From NCBI GenBank assembly GCA_965216955.1, contig CBDCGV010000017.1:62001-126000 (forward strand): a stretch of DNA of 64,000 bases, given 5' to 3'. Positions 35,463-44,287 of this stretch are shown here, one piece after another. Each line of letters begins with the position of its first letter. Position 1 is the first letter of the stretch. Below the pieces are notes generated by a model, which was not told the origin of the DNA, did not search any database, and worked only from the letters and a program-made list of their open reading frames with translations. Source of the stretch: CBDCGV01 sp965216955. Its GTDB lineage: Bacteria; Bacteroidota; Bacteroidia; Chitinophagales; JADIYW01. Both the position numbers and the translations under genes were made by a program.

Positions 35463-36596
35463 ATGAAAAATATTTTAATTACAGGTGGGGCAGGATTTAT
35501 AGGGAGCAATCTTTCTTTAAAGCTTATAAATAAGGGCTACAATGTTACTATTTTAGATAACCTTAGTCCACAAATTCATGGAACTCCTGAAACTTCTGAG
35601 TTATTTCAGTCTATAAAAAATAAAACCAATTTTATTTTAGGTGACGTTTCAAACAAGGACGACTGGAATAAGGTACTCCCTAATCAGGATGCTGTTATTC
35701 ACTTAGCTGCTGAAACTGGTACAGGGCAATCCATGTACGAAATAAACAAGTACTTTGATGTAAATGTTACAGGAACTGCCCACCTATTGCATCACTTAAC
35801 CAATGAAAAGCACCATATAGAAAAAGTCCTAGTTGCCTCATCGAGAGCCGTTTACGGAGAAGGGAAGTACGTAGATGAAAAAAATGGCCAGATTCATTAC
35901 CCTGAAAGTCGGCTAGAAAAAGATCTTGACAAAGGTATTTTCGAACCTAAATCGAAACAGACAGGTAATATCCTAAAAGCTATTGCAACGGATGAAAGTG
36001 CTCAAATACACCCTAATTCTATTTATGGTTTAACAAAGTATAATCAAGAAAGGTCTGTATTAATTACTTGCAAGTCATTAAATATTCCCGCTTTAGCATT
36101 TCGTTTCCAAAATGTCTATGGGCCAGGACAATCTTTAAAAAACCCTTATACCGGAATTCTTTCTATCTTTTCTACTCGAATTAGATCAAGAAAGTCAATC
36201 AATATTTTTGAGGATGGAAAAGAAAGCAGGGATTTTGTATACATTGATGATGTTGTTGAAGCAACTATCAGAGGTTTAGAAAACAATTCTGCGAATTACA
36301 AAGCCATTAATGTTGGCACTGGCATTGCCACTTCTGTATTAGAAGTAACTGAAGCACTCATTAAAAATTATCAAATAGATACAGAGTACTTTGTTTCAGG
36401 CCAATATAGAAAGGGAGATATACGACATAATTTTGCAGACTTAGACCTTTTGAAAAACACCCTAGACTTTAAACCTTCTATTACTTTTGAAGAAGGTATT
36501 TCGAAATTTACTCAATGGGTTTTAAACCAAGATATTGCTGAAGACAGATATGAAAACTCCTTAAAAGAGATGAAAGAAAAGGGTCTTTTTAAATGA
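35463..36596 (+). CDS. NAD-dependent nucleotide-sugar epimerase/dehydratase, dTDP-L-rhamnose 4-epimerase-like
   Basis: 377 aa extended SDR: ILITGGAGFIGSNLSLKL cofactor motif, HLAAETGTGQSMYEINKYFDVNVTGT, VASSRAVYGEG, and the catalytic YGLTKY (Tyr-x3-Lys). FRFQNVYGPGQSLKNPYTG and DFVYIDDVVEAT are family features. The N-terminal LSPQIHG and the middle insertion resemble dTDP-L-rhamnose 4-epimerases, but the exact substrate is inference. It follows the GT2 gene and is convergent with the aminotransferase. Confidence 0.87.
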   Translation: MKNILITGGAGFIGSNLSLKLINKGYNVTILDNLSPQIHGTPETSELFQSIKNKTNFILGDVSNKDDWNKVLPNQDAVIHLAAETGTGQSMYEINKYFDVNVTGTAHLLHHLTNEKHHIEKVLVASSRAVYGEGKYVDEKNGQIHYPESRLEKDLDKGIFEPKSKQTGNILKAIATDESAQIHPNSIYGLTKYNQERSVLITCKSLNIPALAFRFQNVYGPGQSLKNPYTGILSIFSTRIRSRKSINIFEDGKESRDFVYIDDVVEATIRGLENNSANYKAINVGTGIATSVLEVTEALIKNYQIDTEYFVSGQYRKGDIRHNFADLDLLKNTLDFKPSITFEEGISKFTQWVLNQDIAEDRYENSLKEMKEKGLFK

Positions 36597-36604
36597 TTCA
36601 TCTA

Positions 36605-37789
36605 TTATAAAGACAAAGCATTCAAAATAATATTACAAGCTTTCTCAATTTCTTCATTTGAGATAATTAATGGAGGAGCAATTCGAATGCAATTGTTTGC
36701 AAAAAGAAACCAATCAGTAATTAAACCTTGCTCTAAACAAGAATTAATTACTCTTTGAACTTCCTCAAAATCTTCTAAATATAAAGCCATCATAAGACCC
36801 GCTGAATGAATCTTTTTGATTTTAGGGTGTTTCAACAATTTCAAAAACCATTTTTCTTTCTCAGCGACTAAACTATAAAGCTGTTCTTCACAAATAACTT
36901 TCAAGGAAGCCAGTGCTGCGGCACAACAAACAGGATGTCCACCAAATGTTGTAATATGTCCTAAAATAGGATTATCCTTAATAACATCCATGACTTTTTT
37001 GTCAGCGATAAATGCACCAATAGGCATCCCTCCTCCTAACCCCTTTGCCAATAATAATATGTCTGGGATCACTTTTTCATTATGTTCAAATGCGAACAAC
37101 TTTCCCGTCCTTCCACACCCGGTTTGAATCTCATCAAAGACTAACAATGCTCCCGTTTCAAGACATCTTTCTTTTACCGCCTCTAAATAACCTTCAACGG
37201 GTTGAATTACGCCTGCTTCTGCTTGTACGGGTTCTATAAAAACAGCAGCAGTTTTTGAAGTGATCTTTTTTAAATCGTCAAAATTGTTGTATTCAACTAA
37301 TCTTGTATTAGGTAATAAAGGGCGATAGTTTTGTTTAAAATATTCATCTCCCAGAATACTTAGCGCACCATGAGTGCTTCCATGATAGGCATTTTTAAAA
37401 GATATTATTTCACTTCGGCCAGTAAACCTTTTGGCTATTTTCATTGCACCTTCAGTTGACTCTGCCCCACTATTAACAAAATACACACTGTTCAAGCTTT
37501 CTGGAAGTAAAGAAGTCAAGTAATTTGCCAATTCTACCTGTGGGCTCAATACATATTCTCCATAAACCATTGTATGCATATATCTCGCCGATTGATTTTG
37601 TATAGCTTCAACTACTTTTGGATGACAATGACCAATATTACTAACACTGATTCCAGCAATTAAATCAATATATGATCTCCCGTTTCTATCAAAAATGTAA
37701 ACACCTTTTGCACGCTCTACCTCGATCATTAATGGCTCGTCGCTTGTTTGAGCAACGTTTTGCAAGAATAATTGTCTCTTAGATATCAT
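36605..37789 (-). CDS. Class III PLP-dependent aminotransferase
   Basis: 394 aa aspartate-aminotransferase-family enzyme of the acetylornithine/4-aminobutyrate group. VYFVNSGAESTEGAMKIAKR (PLP phosphate), NAYHGSTHGALSI, VFIEPVQAEAGVIQP, LVFDEIQTGCGRTGKLFAFE (Asp for the ring N), and the Schiff-base Lys in LLLAKGLGGGMPIGAF. ITTFGGHPVCCAAALA is the other phosphate contact. Substrate cannot be assigned from sequence; no arginine or biotin genes adjoin it. Its start is near the PagL-like gene, transcribed divergently. Confidence 0.92.
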   Translation of the reverse strand: MISKRQLFLQNVAQTSDEPLMIEVERAKGVYIFDRNGRSYIDLIAGISVSNIGHCHPKVVEAIQNQSARYMHTMVYGEYVLSPQVELANYLTSLLPESLNSVYFVNSGAESTEGAMKIAKRFTGRSEIISFKNAYHGSTHGALSILGDEYFKQNYRPLLPNTRLVEYNNFDDLKKITSKTAAVFIEPVQAEAGVIQPVEGYLEAVKERCLETGALLVFDEIQTGCGRTGKLFAFEHNEKVIPDILLLAKGLGGGMPIGAFIADKKVMDVIKDNPILGHITTFGGHPVCCAAALASLKVICEEQLYSLVAEKEKWFLKLLKHPKIKKIHSAGLMMALYLEDFEEVQRVINSCLEQGLITDWFLFANNCIRIAPPLIISNEEIEKACNIILNALSL

Positions 37790-37880
37790 TGCGCTAAAAA
37801 TAACAACTTATTCCTAACAAAAGTCAATGATTCATACATTACATATTTTATATCTTTCATATATTGAAGAGACCTGTCAT

Positions 37881-38483
37881 ATGAATGTAACAAAGCTTTC
37901 CTTTTTAGTAATATTTGTACCGTTGCTTTGGTCAACGAGTATAAATGCTCAGGATAAACCTATCAATAAGATACCAAGCATTGGCATTTTGGCCAATTTT
38001 ACCATTGTAGAAGAAACCCTTCCCTCAGAAATTGGAGGGGGATATGCCCCGACAATACTACAAGTAAATTACAGAATTCCTTTTCTAAAGAAGACAGGCA
38101 AGCACCAATTAGCACTATTACTTCAACCCCAATTTAACCTTGTAAAAGCAATTCCCAATCAACCATCAGACTTTCTATTTGAAGCGGGAATAAATCTCGG
38201 ATTAGCCTATGAGTATTTAATAAGCCCAAATTTTGGCATTGCATATCTTGGCTTAGGGGCTGGACCTCACTATATAAATGCAGAAACTGGTATACAAGCG
38301 AATGGGTTTATATTTTCTGATAACTTTTATGCTGGACTACATCAGTTTGTTGGGAACAAGACATGGTTTTTGACCTATGAAATTCGCTTCAGACATATCT
38401 CAAATGCAGGATTGCAGGAGCCCAATATTGGCATAGATAATTTTTTTCTGGGCATAGGAGTTAGCTATTTCATTTTTAACTAA
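37881..38483 (+). CDS. Lipid A 3-O-deacylase (PagL)-like outer-membrane protein
   Basis: About 200 aa after a signal peptide (LSFLVIFVPLLWSTSINAQ) starting at the ATG at 37881; the frame is open from 37827, but that start would add 18 residues before the signal. The end, RFRHISNAGLQEPNIGIDNFFLGIGVSYFIF, has the His-x-Ser-Asn-Ala-Gly-Leu...Asn-x-Gly pattern of PagL-type deacylases and a terminal aromatic beta-signal. Family knowledge: removes an acyl chain at position 3 of lipid A in the outer membrane. Activity not proven; similarity is clearest at the C-terminal catalytic block. Confidence 0.75.
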   Translation: MNVTKLSFLVIFVPLLWSTSINAQDKPINKIPSIGILANFTIVEETLPSEIGGGYAPTILQVNYRIPFLKKTGKHQLALLLQPQFNLVKAIPNQPSDFLFEAGINLGLAYEYLISPNFGIAYLGLGAGPHYINAETGIQANGFIFSDNFYAGLHQFVGNKTWFLTYEIRFRHISNAGLQEPNIGIDNFFLGIGVSYFIFN

Positions 38484-38549
38484 CTATTTTTTTGATTAAA
38501 AAGTACTCAAAATTCTACTTGTAAAATTCTACAATATGACCTCAAAAAG

Positions 38550-38557
38550 TATCTTTG
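38550..38557 (+). promoter_or_regulatory. TATCTTTG -7 box directly before the glyS start codon
   Basis: TATCTTTG is an exact TAnnTTTG match and ends 4 bp before the glyS ATG at 38562. Transcription from it would start at or next to the ATG, giving a leaderless mRNA. No TTG lies at 17-23 bp upstream (nearest is 28 bp away), so the promoter is incomplete by the usual rule. Confidence 0.4.
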
Positions 38558-38561
38558 CACA

Positions 38562-40103
38562 ATGGCAGAAGAAAACAAACTCAATAAAGTTATTGCACAT
38601 TGTAAGGAATATGGATTTATTTTCCCCTCAAGTGAAATCTATGGCAATTTAGGTGCGGTTTATGATTATGGCCCCTATGGTGCCTTACTTAAAAACAACA
38701 TAAAAGAATATTGGTGGAAGTCAATGGTGCAAATGCATGAAAACATTGTTGGGTTAGATGCTGCCATTTTTATGCATCCAACAACTTGGAAAGCTTCAGG
38801 GCATATTGATAGCTTCAATGACCCAATGATTGACAACAAAGACTCTAAGAAAAGATATAGAGCAGATGTCTTGGTAGAAGAATATATTGCCAAAATTGAG
38901 GCTAAAATTGAAAAGGAAATTACCAAAGGGAAAAAGCGTTTTGGAGATGGTTTCGATGAAGATCAATTTAGAGTGACCAATCCTAATATTCAAAGAAACC
39001 TAAGAAAAAAAGAAGAGGTAACACAACGATTAGTTGAGGCACTCGAAGACCTGTCAAAATTTAAACCGCTCATTGAAGACTTAGGAATAGCCTGTCCTCT
39101 TAGCGGCAGTAAAAATTGGACAGAAGTAAGGCAGTTTAATCTAATGTTTGGAACAAAGTTAGGTTCTGTTGCAGAAGATGCCTCTGATTTGTATTTAAGA
39201 CCCGAAACTGCTCAAGGTATTTTCGTTAATTTTCTTAATGTCCAAAAAACGGCAAGAATGAAAATCCCTTTTGGAATTGCCCAAATAGGAAAAGCATTTA
39301 GAAATGAAATTGTTGCAAGACAGTTTGTTTTTAGAATGAGGGAATTTGAGCAGATGGAAATGCAGTTTTTTATTAAACCGGGTGAGCAAAAAAAATGGTT
39401 TAGTTATTGGAAAGAAACGCGTATGAAGTGGCACTTAGCCTTAGGTACAAACCCTAATAATCTACGGTTTCACGAACATGAAAAATTAGCACATTATGCT
39501 GATGCTGCCGAAGATATTCAATTTAACTTTCCAATTGGGTTCAAAGAACTGGAAGGGATACACTCACGAACTGACTTTGACCTAGGAAGCCACGAGAAAT
39601 ATTCAGGTAAAAAACTACGTTACTTTGATCCTGAAATTAATGAAAGCTATGTGCCTTATGTTGTAGAAACATCCATCGGATTAGATAGAATGTTCTTAAG
39701 AGTCATTAGTGAAAGTTTAAAAGAAGAAGTTGTAAATCAAGAAAAAGGAACCACTCGAATGGTTTTAAAAATCCCCCCTCCATTAAGTCCTATTAAGGTA
39801 GCTATACTACCATTAGTCAGAAAAGATGGATTAGATGAAAAGGCAAGGGAAGTTTTTAATCAAATTAAATTTGAGACCAACTCCATTTATGAAGAAAAAG
39901 ACTCTATTGGAAAACGTTACCGAAGAATGGATGCTATAGGCACTCCATATTCTATTACTATTGATCATCAGACGTTAGAAGATGATACCGTAACCATAAG
40001 AGAAAGAGATACTATGTCCCAAGAACGGATAGCCATCAATAATGTTGAAAAAGTAGTAAATGAAAGGATCAACTTCAACAACCTCCTAAAAAAGATCTTT
40101 TAA
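38562..40103 (+). CDS. glyS: Glycyl-tRNA synthetase, single-chain (dimeric, class II) type
   Basis: Charges tRNA-Gly. 513 aa of the eukaryote/archaeal-like alpha2 type, not the alpha2beta2 GlyQ/GlyS type. Class II motifs: GFIFPSSEIYG and YDYGPYGALLKNNIK at the N terminus, FNLMFGT, YLRPETAQGIFVNF with IAQIGKAFRNEI (motif 2), and YVVETSIGLDRMFL (motif 3), followed by an anticodon-binding domain (VAILPLVRKDGLDEKAREVFNQIK). A TAnnTTTG box abuts the ATG. Length is normal. Confidence 0.97.
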   Translation: MAEENKLNKVIAHCKEYGFIFPSSEIYGNLGAVYDYGPYGALLKNNIKEYWWKSMVQMHENIVGLDAAIFMHPTTWKASGHIDSFNDPMIDNKDSKKRYRADVLVEEYIAKIEAKIEKEITKGKKRFGDGFDEDQFRVTNPNIQRNLRKKEEVTQRLVEALEDLSKFKPLIEDLGIACPLSGSKNWTEVRQFNLMFGTKLGSVAEDASDLYLRPETAQGIFVNFLNVQKTARMKIPFGIAQIGKAFRNEIVARQFVFRMREFEQMEMQFFIKPGEQKKWFSYWKETRMKWHLALGTNPNNLRFHEHEKLAHYADAAEDIQFNFPIGFKELEGIHSRTDFDLGSHEKYSGKKLRYFDPEINESYVPYVVETSIGLDRMFLRVISESLKEEVVNQEKGTTRMVLKIPPPLSPIKVAILPLVRKDGLDEKAREVFNQIKFETNSIYEEKDSIGKRYRRMDAIGTPYSITIDHQTLEDDTVTIRERDTMSQERIAINNVEKVVNERINFNNLLKKIF

Positions 40104-40192
40104 AACAAGTTCTGCTAATTTCCGTTTATAAAAAGAACAAAATAATTTCAAAGAATAAATTATTTTGTGGTCAATTGAAAAAATGAAAGATT

Positions 40193-41407
40193 ATGGGGTG
40201 TGAAGGATGTGGTTCTTCTAAAAATGGAACGTCTCCAAAAGGGTGTAAAAATAATGGTCACTGTTCAAGTGGTGGGTGTTCGAGACTAGAAGTATATGAT
40301 TGGTTAGCAGACCTATCAAATACCTTAGATAAAACATATGACATTCATGAAATAAGCTTCAAAAAAGGAGCGAGAAAAGGTTTCTTTAGAAATAAAAAAA
40401 GCCAATACATCACTACTGGAGATTATGTAATGGTGGAGTCTTCCGTTGGATATAATATTGGAAAAGTTTCTTTAAGCGGTGAGCTCGTAAAACTTCAAAT
40501 GAAGAAAAAACGTATAAAGGAAACCTCTGAGGATATTAAGGAAATTATTAGGGTCGCAAAAGATCCTGAAATGAAAAAACTTAAAGAAGCCAGAAGCAAA
40601 GAAAAAGAGACCATGCTAAGAGCAAGAGTCATTGCCAGAAGCATGAATTTAAACATGAAACTTGGGGATGTTGAATACCAAGCAGATTTACGAAAAGCCA
40701 TCTTTTTTTATACGGCAGATGAACGTGTAGATTTTAGGGAATTAATTAAAAAATTGGCCAACGAGTTCAAAGTTCGAATTGAGATGCGACAGATAGGAGC
40801 GCGTCAAGAAGCGGGAAGAATTGGTGGAATTGGATCTTGCGGCAGGGAACTATGCTGTTCAACCTGGTTGACTAAATTTAAGTCTGTAAATACTTCTGCT
40901 GCACGATATCAAAATCTATCCATTAATCAAACAAAACTATCAGGACAGTGTGGCCGACTTAAGTGTTGCCTAAATTATGAGTTAGATACTTATTTAGATG
41001 CACTGAAAGGCTTTCCAAAAGAAAAGGAATCGAAAAAGATAATTACGGAAAAAGGAGAAGCCTTCCTTGTAAAAACTGACATATTAAAGGGCATTATGTA
41101 TTACCAATATAAAGGAAGCCCCACTTATTATCCAATAGATATTGAAAAGGCTAAGGAAATACTTGCACTGAATAAAGAAAATAAGAAAGCAGAAGACTTA
41201 TCAGATTTTGCCTCTACTATTGAAGAGGAAAAACATGTTTTTGAAGACGTAGTCGGCCAAATTTCTTTGAGTACCTTAAATAGAGCTGATCGAAAAAGAA
41301 AGAAAAGAAAAAAGAAGCCTAATACTAAAAACACTCAGGCAAAAAATCAAAATAATTCAAAACAGCAGCATTCGAAAAAGGGGAAAAGACGAAATAACAA
41401 AAGTTAA
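40193..41407 (+). CDS. ricT: PSP1/RicT family protein
   Basis: 404 aa. The Cys-rich N terminus (MGCEGCGSSKNG...CKNNGHC...GGCSRLEVYDWL) is specific to the Bacteroidota version. The PSP1 core follows: YITTGDYVMVESSVGYNIG, RARVIARSMNLNMKLGDVEYQADLRKAIFFYTADERVDFRELIKKLANEF, and the metal-binding GSCGRELCCSTW and SGQCGRLKCCLNYE. In Bacillus the homologue (YaaT/RicT) binds iron-sulfur clusters in a complex affecting RNA processing. The tail (~50 aa) is Lys/Asn/Gln-rich, disordered and likely RNA-binding. In many Bacteroidota the gene neighbours gldH or holB; not here. Confidence 0.92.
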   Translation: MGCEGCGSSKNGTSPKGCKNNGHCSSGGCSRLEVYDWLADLSNTLDKTYDIHEISFKKGARKGFFRNKKSQYITTGDYVMVESSVGYNIGKVSLSGELVKLQMKKKRIKETSEDIKEIIRVAKDPEMKKLKEARSKEKETMLRARVIARSMNLNMKLGDVEYQADLRKAIFFYTADERVDFRELIKKLANEFKVRIEMRQIGARQEAGRIGGIGSCGRELCCSTWLTKFKSVNTSAARYQNLSINQTKLSGQCGRLKCCLNYELDTYLDALKGFPKEKESKKIITEKGEAFLVKTDILKGIMYYQYKGSPTYYPIDIEKAKEILALNKENKKAEDLSDFASTIEEEKHVFEDVVGQISLSTLNRADRKRKKRKKKPNTKNTQAKNQNNSKQQHSKKGKRRNNKS

Positions 41408-41411
41408 ATCT

Positions 41412-42257
41412 TTATTCTTTCAAAAACAAAATACTTGCATTAACAACTTTCTGGCAATCTTCAGGCAAATCTTTCTCTTTCCAAGGATGTTTGCCCCCAA
41501 AAGTGTGGTCACCATTTTTAATAGTTAATAAGGTGCTGGCAGCATTTGCTTTATGCAACGCTAAAGCATCCTGGTAAGGAACCGCTTTATCATTGTTTCC
41601 ATGTACAATTAACCAAGGGACACTTATCTTCTTAGCGGCCGCAGGAATATTCAACCGATCTATATTTTTTACAAAATCATCATAAAATGATTTATATAGG
41701 GGCATTTGTTGTTTGGTCCTTCCATTAAGAATATAGAAAACCCCCTTCTGGTTCAGTTCTTCTAAAATTGATTCACTTTCAAATAAACGGCCATATTTAC
41801 CTACAGCAGCCCATGAAATCACTTTCTTAACTCGTTTATCTTCATTTGCTTTTAGAATGGCTGCCCCTCCACCCTTACTATGTCCAATTAAATATATTTT
41901 TGAGCGATCTACCTGCTCAGGTATGAACGCTTCATCATGTACCACAAAATCAATAACGTTACCTAAGTCATTAAGTTCTTTTGAATAGGTATTCCTGCCA
42001 AAGGCTTCTAAATCTTTAAACTCTTCGGGAGAATCAACCGTTGTACCATTGTGAGAAAAGTTGAATTTCAAAAAAGCGAATCCTCCCTCAACAAACGCTC
42101 TTGCAATTAGATCAAAATGCCCCCAATCCTTAAAACCCTTAAACCCATGACAAAAAATAACTATAGGCTGCGAATTTATCTTTTTATCAAAGTAAATATC
42201 TGTTAGCATTGATCTATTATCATCACCTTCAATTTTAATATTTCTTATTATGTTCAT
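41412..42257 (-). CDS. Alpha/beta hydrolase, dienelactone-hydrolase-like
   Basis: About 281 aa cytoplasmic alpha/beta hydrolase: VIFCHGFKGFKDWGHFDLIARAF (oxyanion HG), nucleophile elbow IGHSKGGGA with Ser, and WLIVHGNNDKAVPYQDA (Asp), then NGDHTFGGKHPW (His), a complete catalytic triad. The frame is open to 42347 from a TTG, but the ATG at 42257 fits the fold and leaves a promoter-sized gap to the divergent polyprenyl synthase. Substrate unknown. Confidence 0.87.
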   Translation of the reverse strand: MNIIRNIKIEGDDNRSMLTDIYFDKKINSQPIVIFCHGFKGFKDWGHFDLIARAFVEGGFAFLKFNFSHNGTTVDSPEEFKDLEAFGRNTYSKELNDLGNVIDFVVHDEAFIPEQVDRSKIYLIGHSKGGGAAILKANEDKRVKKVISWAAVGKYGRLFESESILEELNQKGVFYILNGRTKQQMPLYKSFYDDFVKNIDRLNIPAAAKKISVPWLIVHGNNDKAVPYQDALALHKANAASTLLTIKNGDHTFGGKHPWKEKDLPEDCQKVVNASILFLKE

Positions 42258-42313
42258 ACCATTGTGACATTTACTTAAAGTACAACATCGAACTTTATCA
42301 TAAATAATAATTA

Positions 42314-43288
42314 GTGGGCGGAAAAATTTCCGATATAAAGATACCAATAGAACAAGAGCTTAAAGAATTTGAGCAGCATTTTAAGAAAGTAATGAAAAGT
42401 GACGTTCCTTTATTAGACAAAGTCACCTATTACATTGTTCAAAGAAAAGGAAAACAAGTTCGACCAATGTTTATCTTCTTAACTGCAAAAATGTGCGGAA
42501 CGGTAAACAATGCTACTTTTGTTGGTGCCTCATTAGTTGAACTCTTACATACTGCAACTCTTGTACATGATGATGTAGTTGATGACGCAAATAAGCGCAG
42601 AGGTTTTTTATCTGTAAACGCCCTTTGGAAAAATAAAATAGCTGTATTAGTAGGCGATTATCTTTTGGCAAAAGGCTTACTGCACTCTTTAGATACAGAA
42701 AATTATAACCTCCTCCATATTTTATCCAATGCGATACAACAAATGAGTGAGGGGGAGCTTTTACAAATGGAAAAGGCCAGAAAACTTGATATTTCCGAAG
42801 AGATTTATTATGAAATTATAAGAAACAAAACAGCATCATTGATTGCGGCGGCTTGTGAGGTTGGAGCTGCATCCGTATCTAAAGACAAAGAGACTATCAA
42901 ATTGATGAGAAAGATGGGTGAAAATATTGGAATGGCGTTTCAAATTAAAGATGACCTCTTTGACTACGGAGAGAAAGAGATTGGAAAACCACGCGGTATT
43001 GATATAAAAGAAAGAAAAATGACCCTTCCTCTAATTTATACAATAAACAACGCTTCAAAAAAGGATAAGAAGTGGATTAAAAATATTGTAAAAAAACACA
43101 ACAATGACAAAAAGAAGGTCAATGAACTTATCTCTTTTGTTAAAGCTAGTGGTGGCATACAATATTCAATTAAAAGAATGAATTTTTATAAGCAGGAAGC
43201 ATATGACATCTTAGAGGGCATACCGCCATCTTCGTCGAAATCAAGCTTATACAATCTGGTTAATTTTATTACAGAACGAAGCTATTGA
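42314..43288 (+). CDS. Polyprenyl (octaprenyl-type) diphosphate synthase
   Basis: 324 aa trans-isoprenyl diphosphate synthase that makes the quinone side chain. The first Asp-rich motif is LVHDDVVDDANKRRG and the second IKDDLFDYGEKEIGKPRG; KGKQVRPMFIFLTAK carries the diphosphate-binding residues. Chain length inferred from relatives. It begins at GTG (42314) and shares a TTGA with the next gene: its stop TGA overlaps the TTG start of the CDF transporter. First of four plus-strand genes in a tight row. Confidence 0.93.
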   Translation: MGGKISDIKIPIEQELKEFEQHFKKVMKSDVPLLDKVTYYIVQRKGKQVRPMFIFLTAKMCGTVNNATFVGASLVELLHTATLVHDDVVDDANKRRGFLSVNALWKNKIAVLVGDYLLAKGLLHSLDTENYNLLHILSNAIQQMSEGELLQMEKARKLDISEEIYYEIIRNKTASLIAAACEVGAASVSKDKETIKLMRKMGENIGMAFQIKDDLFDYGEKEIGKPRGIDIKERKMTLPLIYTINNASKKDKKWIKNIVKKHNNDKKKVNELISFVKASGGIQYSIKRMNFYKQEAYDILEGIPPSSSKSSLYNLVNFITERSY

Positions 43289-44286
43289 TAAAAGCAATTA
43301 AATATAATTCAAAGGTTCAGGTACAAGTACTTGTATTAATTGCAGGCTTTGTTTTATTAATTGCAAAGTTTGGTGCCTATTTCATCACGCATTCCAATAT
43401 AGTATTGTCAGATGCACTTGAAAGTATTGTAAATATTGTTGCAGGGGCCTTTGGATTGTATAGTTTAATCTTAGCAACCAAACCTAAAGACGAAGATCAT
43501 CCTTATGGACATGGAAAAATTGAATTCATTTCTGCAAGCATTGAAGGCACTTTAATAATTTTAGCTGGTATTGCAATTATTCTTAAGTCTATATTTGGCT
43601 TTTTTAGACCTTCTACATTGAACAGTTTAGACATTGGAATCGTCATTGTTGGATTAGCTGGGCTCATAAATTACTTTCTTGGATGGATGGCAGAAAACAA
43701 GGGTATTAAAACTGGCTCCGTTACATTAATTGCAAGTGGGAAACATCTAAAAACAGATGCGTACTCTACTATTGCATTAATTTTAGGATTAATATTAATC
43801 CTAATTACCAGACTTTGGTGGATAGACAATTTAGTTGCTATAACAATGGCTATATTTATAATATATTCAGGGCTTTCTATTTTAAGAAAATCAATTGCAG
43901 GCATAATGGATGAGGCTGATTTTGAACTATTAGAAAGCGTTGTGCGACAATTGAATATAGAACGAAGAGAAAACTGGGTCGACATTCATAATCTAAGAAT
44001 TATTAAATACGGCGACAGTCTTCATGTTGATTGTCATGCTACGATCCCCTGGTATTACAATGTAGAGGAAGCGCACGATGAAATAGAATCGATAGAAAAA
44101 AGTATCAATGGTGTGCTTAAAAATGACTTAGAATCCTTTATACATGCAGATGCTTGCGTAAGTAATTCTTGCGAGATTTGCTTGGTTAAATCCTGTAAAG
44201 AGCGAAAACATCCATTTAAGAAAAAAATTGAATGGACACTTAAAAACGTAATGCAAAATAGCAAACATGATATAAAAAGTATTTAA
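43285..44286 (+). CDS. Cation diffusion facilitator (CDF) family transporter
   Basis: 333 aa metal/proton antiporter in the inner membrane. About six helices with the CDF metal site patterns: VLSDALESIVNI (usually H/D-x3-D) in helix 2 and HLKTDAYSTI in helix 5, linked by DEDHPYGHGKIEF; the cytoplasmic C-terminal domain (VDIHNLRIIKYGDSLHVDCHATIPW) is present, plus an extra Cys-rich tail (ADACVSNSCEICLVKSCKERKHPF). Metal not deducible (Zn, Mn or Fe). TTG start overlapping the preceding stop (TTGA) suggests translational coupling to the polyprenyl synthase; the SDR gene starts one base after its stop. Confidence 0.9.
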   Translation: MIKAIKYNSKVQVQVLVLIAGFVLLIAKFGAYFITHSNIVLSDALESIVNIVAGAFGLYSLILATKPKDEDHPYGHGKIEFISASIEGTLIILAGIAIILKSIFGFFRPSTLNSLDIGIVIVGLAGLINYFLGWMAENKGIKTGSVTLIASGKHLKTDAYSTIALILGLILILITRLWWIDNLVAITMAIFIIYSGLSILRKSIAGIMDEADFELLESVVRQLNIERRENWVDIHNLRIIKYGDSLHVDCHATIPWYYNVEEAHDEIESIEKSINGVLKNDLESFIHADACVSNSCEICLVKSCKERKHPFKKKIEWTLKNVMQNSKHDIKSI

Positions 44287-44287
44287 A

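Noticed and set aside
36313..36329. TTGGCAC-N5-TTGCC, a near-perfect sigma-54 promoter sequence
   Set aside because: It lies inside the epimerase gene and encodes its conserved NVGTGIA segment; no gene starts at a suitable distance and no terminator or structure follows.
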